From Apricaphanius iberus (taxonomy: Eukaryota > Chordata > Actinopteri > Cyprinodontiformes > Aphaniidae): 64,000 nucleotides of DNA. Every line of letters starts with the position of its first letter. Position 1 is the stretch's first letter. Below the pieces are notes generated by a model. That model had not been told where the DNA came from. It saw only the letters and a program-made list of their open reading frames with translations, and did no database searches. The stretch spans positions 1,612,001 through 1,676,000 of the forward strand of contig JAPXFQ010000494.1 in NCBI GenBank assembly GCA_028564705.1, written 5' to 3'. This document shows, piece by piece, positions 14,724-26,801 of the stretch. A program made the translations under genes and the position numbers.

Positions 14724-16850
14724 CTGGGGTCTCATTTATAAAACTTTGCGCAGAATCCTGACTAAAACTGTACTTAAGCTCAGCAACCTTTTTTTAACTT
14801 ACGCCTAGTAAGTTTCTGATATATCAAACTTGGAGTACGCACAGCTGGACGCAATTTCCTCTTTATAAATCAGACTCTTTGTAGATATCTGCTCAGCTGT
14901 GTTTGAATCATATCCCGCCTCCAACACACCCACTTCCTGCCATAAACGGTCAATTCAAAGTGTCTAGTGAATATTCTGCATCGATTTAAGATGGCTAATT
15001 TGGGGCGTTTCACAGGTAACCATGGTTACCGAGAGGCAGAGAAAGACACAGCTGTAGGCATGCGGAGGCAGAGAAATGTGTTTTTATTTCTTTCAATCAA
15101 TCAATCAATGTTGATCTATAGAGCTTTACTGAGCCAAAGGCTTCACATAAACAGACCAAAATATAGTTACAATAAAATGTGTTAGAAGACAAGAGTAAAA
15201 AAACCACAACTTAAAAAAAAATAAATAAAAGCAGCAGCACAAGAGATGAAACAAATAAGAACATTAAATCTAGTTTCTATTATAGGCTATGATTATCTCT
15301 TGTAGCGACAATAATGCTGCATTCATACCAACCCCCATCCCCTCTGCTGTTGCACTCATGAACAATAAACCTAATGCTGCGTTCACACTGCACCAAACGT
15401 CAGCGTCAGTTGCGGCAAGATTACATGTAAAGTCTATGGTCGAGTACGTCAGAGGGCTATCAGAGTCTCTGCCGTGCGTTGTGTAAGTTAGCTCCGTCAA
15501 CTTCACTTGCGTTACATACGGCAACGCAGCAACTCAAGCAATGCAAGCAACGCAGAAGTTCAGCTAGTTTAACTTTTGACGGACCCAGCGCAGTTAACGC
15601 AATCAGAGCGTCTCACTATAGTGATGTCACTATACACGTATCTTGAATGAAGTGCGGGTCAAGTGAAATGATTTTCAACAAACGCAGATTTCAAAAATTA
15701 GAAATAACACTTACCGAAGTCAGACAGACAGGGGCTCCTAAAGAGGAACAGAAAACCTGTAGTTGGTGTCCTGGTAGGAGATTTAAGCTTCGATGCGGCC
15801 GAGGAGGTTGTAAAATTAGGTGCGTGGACTAACGGAAGTAGCACTGAAAGCGAACCTCATCCATAAGCAGCTCCTGGAGCAAATGGTTAAACTTCCCAAA
15901 CTCAGAACGCATCCGAAGAATGAACGCTGATGCACCCAATGTCAACGTTGTCTAGCTTTATCTAGCAAATAAAGCCAAGCCACTTTCTAGTTGCGATCCA
16001 CCATAGTTCAGAACGTACTTCAACAGAGGAAGCCCCGCCCATGCATTGTTTTTTCCTCAGAAGCAGGCTATGGAAGCCAAAAAGTACATACATCAAACTT
16101 CATCCGTTGAATGCGTTGCTTGACGCAGACCAACTTTGCGATGTGAATGCACCATAAGACTGGAATCAAAGCAAATTTAAACAAATTAAACTAAATCACA
16201 ATAGAATATAATAAATGTAAGCACTTTTAGACATTTAAAGCCTGGCGAAAAGGTGCGCTTCAAAACTGCTTTTCAAAAGTATCATTCATACAAAATATTG
16301 ATTTGGGGTCATAAAAATAAATGGAAGAGCTGCAGGTGACACGGCATTGATGCAACAGCGTGCCTGACATTAAAAAAGAATCTTCAATGAGTTCCAGCGC
16401 ATCCATTGTGCAGAATTATGATGGGACGCTGCAGCATATTTGTTCTTCACACGTGAGTCAATACGTGCAATTTTATTATACAAAAAATCTGAAGACATAC
16501 ATAAGAACATAATTCTTAAATGCAACATATTTTTAATCAAAATCTCATTTTTATTGTCAGTTCCTATAGATGGGGAGAAGTTTGTGTTTTATTTGTATTC
16601 GTGTGTGCGTGCCATGGGCTACAACTCTGAAAATGTGGCTTAAATTCACAATTTTGGTATCCATCGTGCTGCGCTGTCAGTATCCTTCATGTCCAAAAAG
16701 CGCGTAAGCAAGCTCCTTAGTGTGCTTAAAGTTGCACACCTTTTTCCTCCATGTTTTTTTCTTTAAATCCCAAACTTGGGGTATAAAGTTGCTCACATAG
16801 TTTTCAGACCACGTTTTTTGCCTAAGCAAGCTTTATAAATGAGACCCCAG
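14724..16850. mobile_element. Large DNA element with GGGGTCTCATTTATAAA termini
   Basis: CTGGGGTCTCATTTATAAA at the left end is matched by its complement TTTATAAATGAGACCCCAG at the right end. Between them lie sequence unique to this element, a SINE/LINE-like tail at about 15090-15240, and the Harbinger-like copy 2 at 15375-16154. A perfect palindrome GGTAACCATGGTTACC sits at 15015-15030. No clear target duplication or transposase was seen, so the superfamily is open. Confidence 0.7.
15375..16154. mobile_element. Harbinger-like MITE, copy 2
   Basis: 780 bp with termini TGCTGCGTTCACACTGC and GCGATGTGAATGCACCA, flanked by TAA on both sides (15372-15374 and 16155-16157). It shares both ends and internal blocks (AAACGTCAGCGTCA, ATGTAAAGTCTATGGT) with the copy at 9493. 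It is inserted within the larger element at 14724-16850. Confidence 0.78.
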
Positions 16851-18267
16851 AACTTTTATATTTCAGATGTACTCATTGTGGGGTAAAGTGGGAGAGCTAC
16901 TGTTTTAGAGGAATCATTGTTCGGACGTAAAAGTCCTGTTGCTGAAACACACTGACAAAACGGTATTTTTTATAGCAACTCAAAATAACAATGAAGATCG
17001 CTTTTATGGGAATTGGAATATTGTCCTAAAATCTATGCAATCTTTTCACATGTAATTTAAACATTTTGCTTGCAGCAATAAAAACACATTCAAAAAATTT
17101 TGACAAAAAAAGAAAAAAAGAGGAGAAAACATCCAGGACTCTGATCAGAGGCCTTTTGTCATTAGAAGCAAACTTGTAAATTGTCTTGTGAATAAATAAC
17201 GAGTTACACAAAGATATGTGAGATATAAAAAAGGAACACATTGTACTGTAGGTGACAAACTACAAGCAAAGTGATTTTGATTGATTGTACATAAAAGTCC
17301 GACCAGTAACTTTAATGTTCTAGAGACCACAGACGTTATATTTGTTCCGTGTCAGGTGGTGTTTGTTTGAGAGGCAGCGCTGTAAATATTAGACCCCCTT
17401 TACACATGCAGGCTTCAGCCTTCTTCCTCACAGGGGCATGGTTAATCTTTGCAAGCAAACATTTGACCTAATTCACATTCTCACACAATAGCATCCTCTT
17501 CTCCCTCTCGGTCTCCCTCTCTCTCTCTCTCCCTTCCTCCCCCTAACACACACGACACACACACACACTAAACCATGTTGCTGTTATTTGTGTCACACAG
17601 AGGGTGAGGATTTCGCTGCGCATCAAATCCCAGGTGGTTTATCAAAACCTTAGCAGATTGGCAGAGCTGGGCCACTCCTGGCTGCCTGAGCCTGTTTCCA
17701 AAGAGACTCTGATTTTATTAATAATGAAAACACATGTAAACGCAGAACATATTTCCTAGAAAATTAAACTCCTTGTTACCAGGGCTAAACGTGTTCCTCA
17801 AAGTGCCTTTTCCACGAGGATTACACATTAAATGCTTCTCGGCCTTCAAGGCCTTGCCCTGCATTCTGAGCAATAGCATAAACATTCAGCTAAAGGAGAT
17901 TATGGCGACCTTTAAATGTGATATGAAATGTGTGTAGTCAAGCAAATGTGCTGTCTGGCGTGTTTCAGACCTCCTCCTAAGGTATTTAGAGGCAGAAACA
18001 GATCCAAGTCAACAAGTGAGCTGGAACTAACAGTTACCTTTAGAAATATTTATTTAATTTCCAGCTCCATAAACAGTAGATAAATATTCAGGGTGCTTCA
18101 TTTCAGTGCTTAGTTTTGTCTGACTTTACAGAAAAACAAAAAACAAAACAGAAATCGGTTTTATGCAATGTAAGACAGGAAAGATATTTGGTGTACCATG
18201 GTGGACCATTCCCTTAAAAAACGTAAGCAAATTGACTTGATCATAAATCTTTCAATATTTTTTTAAT

Positions 18268-18659
18268 TAGGGATGCACCGATACCGATACTGATATCCGG
18301 TATCGGCCCCGATACTGCCTAATGTACTGGTATCCGATACCATTAACCGATACTCAAAATGGGGAAAATCTGCAACAAATTCACCAAAAAGGATTCATTT
18401 TTCACTTGAAATGTTATTTTTGTGGTAATTTTAGATTTTACATCTGGTATTTTGTCTCAGTTATGTTTAGTTTGTAAAGTCTGGTGCCTTTAATCCCTAT
18501 GGCCAAGCAGCCAGGGCACATGATCTATCGGAGCCATAGTGACAGGACCTCCACACTACCACATATAGTATCGGATCGGTATCGGGTATCGACAGATACA
18601 CAAAATCCAGCCATCGGTATCGGTATCGGGACTGAAAAAGTCAGATCGGTGCATCCCTA
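18268..18659. mobile_element. hAT-type MITE, copy 2 of the three-copy family
   Basis: A 392-bp element from TAGGGATGCACCGATACC to AGATCGGTGCATCCCTA, flanked by an identical 8-bp duplication TTTTTAAT (18260-18267 and 18660-18667). The perfect duplication proves the borders and indicates a hAT transposase source. No coding capacity. Confidence 0.95.
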
Positions 18660-18971
18660 TTTTTAATAGCGCTTCATGTTTTTCACATTTTGTCATGTTG
18701 CAGCCACAAGCTTTAAACGTTCTCTTTACAAAACAAAATTGGAAATGCTGCATGCATTTGAGTTAATGCAACCGAGTCAGAACTTTCTAGAATCATCTTT
18801 TGTTAAAGTCACTGTTTTAAGTCTTTTGGGATATGTCTACCAGATTTGCTTGTCAAGAAACAAATTTTTACTTATTCGTCTGTGCAAAAGGTAGATTGGA
18901 GCCAGAGTGTCTCATATCTTGACACAGATTCTAAAATAGATTAAGATCTAAGCCATTTTCACACTAGCACA

Positions 18972-20084
18972 CAGTGATAAACATATTTGAACACCCTGCA
19001 ATTTTGGAGGGGTCTGAAATTTACATTGTAGGTGCAGTTTCACTGTGAGAGACATGATAAAAAAAATAATCAGGAAATCACATTGTATGATTTTAAAAGA
19101 GGTTTTCTTTTTTTTTCTGCACATCACCTGTGAAAATAAGAGTGAATACGGTACAGAAGCCTTTGTTTGCAATAACTTAGGTCAAACGTTTCCTGTATTT
19201 CTTGACCAGGTTTGCACACACAGCAACAGGGGGTTTGGCCCACTCCTCAACACAGCCCTTTCCAGCCTTGTGGAGGTCTACAATTCAGTCTCTGGTGTCT
19301 TGTGACGGCTCTTTGGTCTTGCCCATGGTAGTAGTTTGAGTCTGTTTGACTGTGGGGTGGACAGGTGTAATGTCCGCACATTCATAGACGTGGCAAACCT
19401 GTAGGGGGCAGTAGTTCTTCCAAATCCTATCTGCTCAGAGTAACTTTCTATCCTCTATCTTCAGCACACAGCAGTCATACAGCTTGTAAAAGCAAGTAAA
19501 CAAAACGCGCTTTAACAATGGATGATACCAACACAGCTCTGAGGGGATAAATGCTGTTTTAGGGAGTAAACGCAGGTCGCACATGTGATGTTTGAGCATT
19601 TTTTCTCGCGGATAGTGATGTTACGGTTCTTAAGACTCCGCTTTTTGGCCGTCCACACGCAGATACTGAAAACAGAGAAAACACAGAGCTCCACTTTGGC
19701 CGGAGTTTTTAAAAATATTCATTTGTGGTGCCAAAAATCTCAGTTTATGTGTTGATGAAAGGTCAAACCATAGAAAAATATCTCTGTTTTGTGAGATACC
19801 CGGCTATGTGTGGATAGGGCCTTAGATTAATAAGTGGAGTAGAGGTCAGCTTTTTAAAGGCACAGTAACAGGTCTTCGAGAGCCATAATTCTTTCTGATT
19901 GCCAGGTATTAAAATACTTATGTGCAGCAATAAAATGCAAATAAATTATTTACAAATCATACAATGTGATTTCCCAATTTTAAAAAAATGCTGTCTCTCA
20001 CAGTGGAAATGCACCTACAATGCGAATTTCAGAACCCTCCACAATTTCTAAGTAGGAGAACGTGCAGGAACTTGTTCAAATACT
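18972..20084 (-). mobile_element. Tc1-like element nested inside the outer remnant
   Basis: Inverted ends share TTTGAACA...CCTGCA, TCTGAAATTxxCATTGTAGGTGCA and CACTGTGAGAGACA on both sides. The interior has GGTCTTGCCCATGGTAGTAG and CCACTCCTCAACACAGCC, as in a widespread fish Tc1-like family. It is itself interrupted at 19378-19824. No intact transposase. Confidence 0.7.
19378..19824. mobile_element. MITE nested inside the Tc1-like element
   Basis: The insertion breaks the Tc1-like sequence between TGGACAGGTG and GATTAATAAGTGG. Its ends, TAATGTCCGCACATTCATAGACG on the left and the complement of CGGCTATGTGTGGATAGGGCCTTA on the right, are imperfect inverted repeats bounded by TAA/TTA, suggesting a Harbinger-like MITE. 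Confidence 0.6.
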
Positions 20085-20861
20085 AGGATTTATCCCAGGA
20101 TTGCTCTGCATTTACCTCCATCCACCAGCTCTAACCAGCTTCAACAGTACATGCCTGCAGCATGATGCTGCCATCACCATGTTTCAGTGTGGGGATATTG
20201 TATTCAAGCTCATTAGCAGTGTTGGTTTGACTTCACAGTCACAGTTCTGTTTCGAATCGAATGACTAGAGAAAATTTTTTCTCCGTCTTTGCTGTGTCTT
20301 CTATGTGACTTGAGTAAAGCTGCAAATTAAAGCTTTCGGCTAGCCAGTTTTCCATAAAGTCTTGATTTGTCGAGCGCAGGGCTGATAGGTACTTGTCCTG
20401 CTGTGGATCTCGGCAGCTCCTCCAGATTTTCCATGGGATTGTTGGGTGCTTCTTTGATCAAATACAAGGTTAGGTGGAGGGTTATATGTTTTTAGGTCTG
20501 CGGTTGTGCTATATACTTTTCCTTGCAGATGATGGATTGAACCTTGCTCTGTTCAAAGTTTGGATCTTTCATGACTCAGCTTTGCCTTAAATGTCTCTAC
20601 AATTTTCTCCCTGACATGTCTGCTGTAGTTCTTGGTTCTCATGATACTGAATGAATGAAGAAATAGCTTTATCTTCATTGAACAAGAAAATCTTTTAAAT
20701 AAAGGACTGAGAGATATTTCTTCAGATTTATGGAGGTTTGATATAGACTTGTTGATCAAGAAAGGAGGAACCTCCTTCCCAGCAACTAACAAAGCCTTTT
20801 ATTAATTCAGTCAACCTTACTACTATCAATATCATATCAGTAAACATTTATTCAGGGTGAG

Positions 20862-20956
20862 CGCATCAGACTCTGATGCGTGTTCGGGTGATACAGAAGC
20901 ACAATCTTGCAAAATGTCAGGACGTCCAGTGTACAGAGGGTCGTTACCATGGCAAC
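20862..20956. promoter_or_regulatory. Palindrome plus consensus RFX X-box
   Basis: CGCATCAGACTCTGATGCG (20862-20880) is a perfect 9-bp inverted repeat with a one-base centre. GTTACCATGGCAAC (20943-20956) is a perfect match to the palindromic RFX-factor X-box consensus. It lies in putative lime1 intron 1, just outside recognised repeats. Function is inferred from the motif alone. Confidence 0.4.
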
Positions 20957-21466
20957 ACAGGATGTAGGAATCGAATATCATGTCATTTGACCTGACCTAA
21001 GTCATACGATGTCATAGAATCAGACTAAATACTATGTCATGAAGAATTAGCACACAGTACTGTTAGTGTGTAAAAATACACAGAACAGGCAATTCTTGAT
21101 ATAAAGTTTCTCAAAACAATCTCTAAAGAAAAAGTCTTAGATTTATAGTGAGATTGAATTATGCACACTATCACTATCCTCCTACTTCAGGGTTGTCTGC
21201 TACTTAAAGCTGGTCTGTCACATAAAATATGAATAAGATGCGATTAAGTTTGTGGTTTTATAAGAGCAAAAGTGCAATGGATTGTATCAGGTGATTTTAG
21301 ATGGACAAAAGCAATGGGAATCATTTCTTTTTTAGGATGTAAATGTCAAACATTCCACATCTTTGTGGATACATCTCTCTCTAATGCCTGATTAGCTAAA
21401 AATACTGAAAAAGATGTGGGAAAACCTGACTTTAGTTTTATTTATATTGCAAAGAAAGATTCTGAG

Positions 21467-21749
21467 TGTCATACTGCCCAATTCACTCACTCTCCTTACC
21501 ATCATTCCACCTTTGTCTAATCATTGTCTGCAGCTGTCTCCTATCGGTCTCACATGATCCTCATTCCCTCCTAGTGTTATTTATAATCTTCATGTCATCT
21601 ATGTCCCCGCCGAATAATTGTGTGTGTTATGTCTCCCCATGGTTTGTACATTCACCTTCCTGATCATCATCACCACTCAGCAATAAAACGTCTATGCAGC
21701 TTACCTGTGTCCTGCGTTTGGGTCCATGCTGCGCACCATACTCCTGACA
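21467..21749 (+). mobile_element. Solo LTR of an LTR retrotransposon
   Basis: 283 bp starting TGTCATACTG and ending CTCCTGACA, with a CAATAAAACG polyadenylation-type signal near the 3' end. The flanks CTGAG and CTCAG differ by one base, consistent with an old 5-bp duplication. No internal retroelement sequence adjoins. The layout resembles fish gypsy-type LTRs. Confidence 0.65.
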
Positions 21750-23999
21750 CTCAGAGCTCCTTTTTCTGGTGCCTATGGTGCCCTAAATTACATCCCCAAA
21801 GATTCTCAAGTCAAGAGCAAAGTTTTAGACCGATAGTAGTGATTAGTGATGCTCCACTTTCTTCACCACATGCAGGTTTGGCCTCTACGTTGCACCTTGT
21901 AAATCTGAGCCTCGGGGGTGGCACTGGTGGTTCGTGCCGAGCACACGGAGTGCTACAAGCAGAAATGGGGTTTCTCTGTGTTTGGCCGAAAGGCTAAGAC
22001 AGAGGAGAGTTATTTCCTCATGTTGTTAGCACTCTGTCCGATTGGTTGGCTCAGACAGAGGAAGAAGCTCTACGGCCATAGATTAGACCACAGTACTTAG
22101 GTGACACTCTGACTTAACATCGCAGGCTGAAGCAGGGGATAGAGGAGGAGGAAAATGGCTGAGCAGCTCTGTGAGCTATGGACACTGTGTAGGGAAAGGA
22201 AAGAGGTTTAACAAAGAAAGGATGGGAAATTAAACAAATGGATGGAAAGGAAAGGGAAGTAAGGTAATAACCAAAAAGTAAGGAACAAATACAGTAAGCT
22301 ACATTAAAGGAAAGGCATCCTCTTTGGGAAATGTGACACCTTGTTCTCATCATATTCTTTCAGCATCTTCAAACACCTGCCACGTGACTCCCACGCATGT
22401 CCTCCTTCCTCCTGTCTTCTTTCTCTTCCTCCACACCTACACCTTGCCCCTTTCTTCTCTCTCATTACCCTCTCTGTCTCCACCACTCAGCTCTGTTGTC
22501 AAATGAGCAAAGATACAATTATCCTGACACAGAGGCTGTTGAGAAAAGATGCGTATTGTTCTTAAAATTCAGCCTGATATTTCACACATTTCATGATCCA
22601 TGCATGATGGATTATTTCCTGTGACATTTAAAGTAGTCCAGAGATGGTTACAGCTATTAAAATAAGTTTGATAGACATGCTGGGGAAACATATTCACAGT
22701 TGCCATCACTTTTACTAGACATGCTTTAAATAAATGATTATAATTCTTGGGCATCCGCTGCTGAAATGTCTCTTATTCATGGAGCCTAATAATAATAATA
22801 ATAACAAAAATCAAAGTGATTGGAAACAGAAAGCAAAGCTGTTCTGTTCCCGTTTGTTAGGACTCCCCAAAAACAAAGGAAGTAAGCTCAAATCAGCACA
22901 AAGTAACTTGCCAGGTATGTGTAGGTAATTTGGTGCAAATTAGAGTTCATGCTGGGAACAGTTGGATTCATGTCTGGATGTCTACTGAAGGAAATGCAAA
23001 TGACCAAAAAAGTCTGCAAAACCACAACAGTAAAAAGGAGAGAAAACTTCCATTGTCTCTTTCATTTCTTTTATATGTTAATATAAAACACATTTTGACA
23101 TACAATCGATATACTCTGATGCTGCTATTATTAAAAAAAATATTACCGTAAAGCAGTATAGTGTCATATAAGGATAAATAAATAATCTTTTATTAGCATC
23201 TCCAGAAGTAAATCATGTCTCCATATTGATACGTATTCAGGTGCCTCTTACTTTAGATGTGTGTTGTGTGATGTCAGCCTGCTCTCTTAGTCCATGCTGA
23301 AATACAGTCGCGTTCCAGTATTTAAATGTTGTTCCTGCCCTATTTGGTAAACATTGCCATGATTTTAAGAAAAAATCATTAGGTTTTCAGTTTCAGTCTT
23401 TTGCAGCTTGAGATGACAGTATTTGATCAAGAAAGGGCAGCTGGATAGTGATATCAGATACTAAATTAGAAGAGATTGTGTCTTTCAGTGGCTTAAACAA
23501 GCGTTTCATTTGCAAATCCAATCTGAACTTGCTGGAAAACCTGTTGAAATTTGGTTTAAGTACATAGGGTCTTACAGCAATTATCTTTTGGTAACTTCTG
23601 ATTTGTGATGGCACTGAAAACATTACTAGTGAATATTGCAATGACAATATCTGTTACCATTTCCTGACTCTATTATATCTTTTCCATCATTGCTATTTAG
23701 CCACCGTTTTCTGTGAGCTTCAGTAGTTCAACCACAAAAATATAAATATGACTTCCATCAATGGTCCATTGAGAGCACCTAAATCATTTTACTGGTATAA
23801 AGAGAGTGAATGCATGGTACTTAAATGGGATATCCAGCAGGGCAATGCATCCAAACAGTCCTTTGTGATTGTGACATTGCTAACAATCATACTTCAGTAA
23901 AACTTGTGATTTAATATAAGATCAAGTAGAAATGTAGCAACAAGCCCTGCTACTTCCATGTCGATTCAGTTGTTATTTCTGCTGCTCTGTGTGCCACAC

Positions 24000-24600
24000 C
24001 GGCCAGTGCATCCAGGCAGCAGGGCAGCTAGATTACATGTAAAGTCTATGGTACCTACGCAGCAAGGGGGCGCTGCTGCTGCTCAGACGGTCCGTCAAGG
24101 CGTCCACAATGCAGCTGGAGTTGGCTAGATCGAGCTGGACGGCTGCAGAGTCGGAGTCTCAGGAAGATATCCGACATTATCTGGTGGAAGATATTGGAGG
24201 AAATTTTGAGTGCCAGGTAAGCGGTTAAATATTTTCGTTTCACTTTCTTGTTATGTTAGCTAACGTTAGCCAAACCCGGTTAGGGCAACTACGGTACTAA
24301 ATACTCACTACCAGTTTCCCATGGTGTACTTAGACGAAATCTTCAAAAAAGTGGTGGCAGACGTTGAGGAACACGTAGAGGAGAAAGGAGAACGAGACAA
24401 GGAAGAGCAGAACAGAGGGAAGGAAACTGCTGAAAATGCAGAAATAACAGAGAAATCCCAGCCCGCCCGCTGACGAACTGACGTGACGCGCTGACGTGGA
24501 ATATAAAGTGTGCAAGCATTTAATTTTAAAGCATCAACTTTCGTCCGTTTGAGCAATTTGACACCTGGACGCACTGGTCGGTGCTTTACACTGATCATTG
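24000..24600. mobile_element. Probable MITE-derived segment
   Basis: GATTACATGTAAAGTCTATGG at 24031 matches the interior of the Harbinger-like copies at 9493 and 15375. The rest (GC-rich, CGTGACGCGCTGACGTGG near 24481) has no clear termini. The 96-aa minus-strand frame here looks like a by-product of Glu/Lys-rich sequence read backwards. Confidence 0.45.
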
Positions 24601-24605
24601 ACGCT

Positions 24606-24766
24606 ACTTTTCGCTGAAACTGTCTGATTTGCAGGTGTCCGTAGCTGATTACTTTAGAGGGCAGTTTGTGTATAGAAACATGATGGCTAAGAGGAGTGGG
24701 GAAAAGATGACCCTGTCAGAAAAAAGATTTGGTCAAAATGCCCTGACATTCTGATAGTGGAAACAC
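24606..24766. mobile_element. Partial copy of the 25.6-kb CGTTTCCACT element
   Basis: AGCTGATTACTTTAGAGGGC and TAAGAGGAGTGGGGAAAAG align with AGCTGATTCCTTAAAGGGAC and TTAGAAGAGTGGGCCAACAG in the right part of the element at 25582. Only the right-hand part is present. Confidence 0.55.
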
Positions 24767-25581
24767 TCCATTCTTTTACGCTCGTTTATGTTTGGCAAAC
24801 GAAAATTACAGGGATGCTAGTAGTTCCAGTTAATTTACATTGGTTTATGCTAAACTAAAGCAAACAGACTGAGCTGGTTACAAAATGTTTTTCCTCACTT
24901 ATCCAACTCTAAGGAATGTGGCAACAGTCAAATGTTTTACTTTCATGACCCCGTTGCTCATAGATGCTAATAGGTGTAGACAGAGAATGTGGTGAGATAC
25001 ACAGTGCCACAGTTTATATCGCTATTAACGTGCAGGTAAAAGCTAATAGTTGCCTGGAGTCAGTCTGCATGGCATTTTCTTGATGGTTCTTCGTTGGTAC
25101 ACTTCTGTACTGTTCCGACATTTTGTTACTTTACAGATGCATTTATTTTTATCAAATAATATTAAAAAGCCAAAACCGAAAAAAAAAAGGCGCATATTTT
25201 TTTAACTGTTAAAAGCTTTTTAATCCAGTGCTTCAAAAGTATTTATGCTCACCGGTAAACATATCTTTTTGTAGCACCTTTCGGCAGCAAGTCTTCTTGG
25301 GTGTACCTCTGCAAGCTTGATGCACGTGTTTTTGATTTATTTTCATCCATTTTTCTAAAAAGATTCTCTGAAGCTCAGGCAGGTTAGATGGATAGTGAGA
25401 GTGTACAAGCATTTTTCGGCTGGTCTCACAGAAAGCTACTAAAGTAGGTCTTTTGTTATGTGTTTCATGTGTTCTTCAGGAAAATTATAATAAACACTAC
25501 ATAGAATGACTTTTAAATCTCTCTGGAGCAGGTCTACTTGAAGATCTTGCTATATTTGACTGCTGTCATCTTACCCTTTAA

Positions 25582-25920
25582 AGGCTCGTTTCCACTATTG
25601 GAATATTGGTTGTAACTTAGAGGGGAAATTAGCAAACGTCGCTAAACAACCGGAAAGAGTTACAGGTGAAGCAGTTAATAATGACACAGCAAACCCTACT
25701 TCATCCCTGGATATTTCTGCTGCTATGGGTGCTTTCTGGTTCTGAAACGTGATCATACTCACTGCCAAAATGATCATTATGTGTACATCCCAGCTGATTC
25801 CTTAAAGGGACAATTTTGTATGGAGACCTGACAGCTTAGAAGAGTGGGCCAACAGAGTTACACTGTCAGATGAAAGATCCACTAAAATTACAATGAAGTT
25901 CCAATGGTGGAAATACGCCT
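25582..25920. mobile_element. Short DNA element with CGTTTCCACTATTGGAA-type ends
   Basis: The left end AGGCTCGTTTCCACTATTGG is matched by the complement of CCAATGGTGGAAATACGCCT at the right end (339 bp). The ends resemble those of the larger element at 35896-38085, suggesting one family. Confidence 0.65.
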
Positions 25921-26007
25921 AATGTCGACTAGTTGTCCAGTTGCTACCAACGAAAAACATGCCCACAGCATGATGCTTCTACTACTAAAGTGCTTGACAG
26001 TAGGAAT

Positions 26008-26538
26008 TAGGGCTGCACGATTATGACAAAAATAATAATCACTATTATTTTGATCAATATTGTAATCATGATTATTAATCACGATTATTCATCCAGTCTC
26101 GTAAAATATCTATTTTCATTGCAAAAAATAAAATAATGCAAAAAGGAAACTCAACCTGAAAACAAACTCCAAATAAGTACAAACTAAATATGTTATTTCA
26201 GAGAGCAATCTCAAAGTGCAACTTAATGGAAACAATTACAGCTTATACAGAAAAGACCTAGGACATTCCCTGCATCAGAATCCTTAGTATGTTCTACATG
26301 CTACGTAGCAAATACTACTCGCCCGCTTATGTAGTAAATACTGCGTCGCAAACGAGCGAGTAGTAGGGAGCGTTTGCCCCCTGCTGGTTGGCAGACTATT
26401 GGTTGAGGCGATGTATGATGAAGAGGCACGCAGTAAAGCTTAAATTTTGAATGTAAATATCGTTGACGATCAGGTTCATTCAATTGTGGCCACCAAAATC
26501 GTGATCACGATCAAAATCCGACTAATTGTGCAGCACTA
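26008..26538. mobile_element. hAT non-autonomous element (TAGGGCTGCACGATTA ends)
   Basis: 531 bp with inverted ends TAGGGCTGCACGATTATG and AATTGTGCAGCACTA. The flanks GTAGGAAT (26000-26007) and GTAGGAAG (26539-26546) form an 8-bp duplication with one mismatch. No transposase is readable. Confidence 0.9.
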
Positions 26539-26801
26539 GTAGGAAGGTTGCATATGGAACATAAGCATGATAGCAACGACTAGTTCATCTACGTTGCAGT
26601 CACAACAATAAAAACATAGTTCCAGCTGCCTGGTTCCCTCCCGATACGCCCAGTGACCAACCTGAGCCGTGTCCAGTGAGGAATTTAGATGAGTTTAACT
26701 GACAGCTAACGTTAGCAAAGTTAGCAAGTGAGCTAACTTACCGATCCTGGAGGAAAGTTACAGTTTCTGCATGTGTTTGATGTTGTGGAAATGTTATATA
26801 T

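Larger units (their letters stand above)
18675..20650 (-). mobile_element. Outer DNA transposon remnant split by a nested Tc1-like element
   Basis: The left part (CACATTTTGTCATGTTGCAG, from 18687) and the right part (20085-20650, including GCATGATGCTGCCATCACC and CAATTTTCTCCCTGACATG) look like two halves of one fish Tc1-like family read in antisense. They are separated by the element at 18972-20084. The reading frame is ruined. The borders are approximate. Confidence 0.6.
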
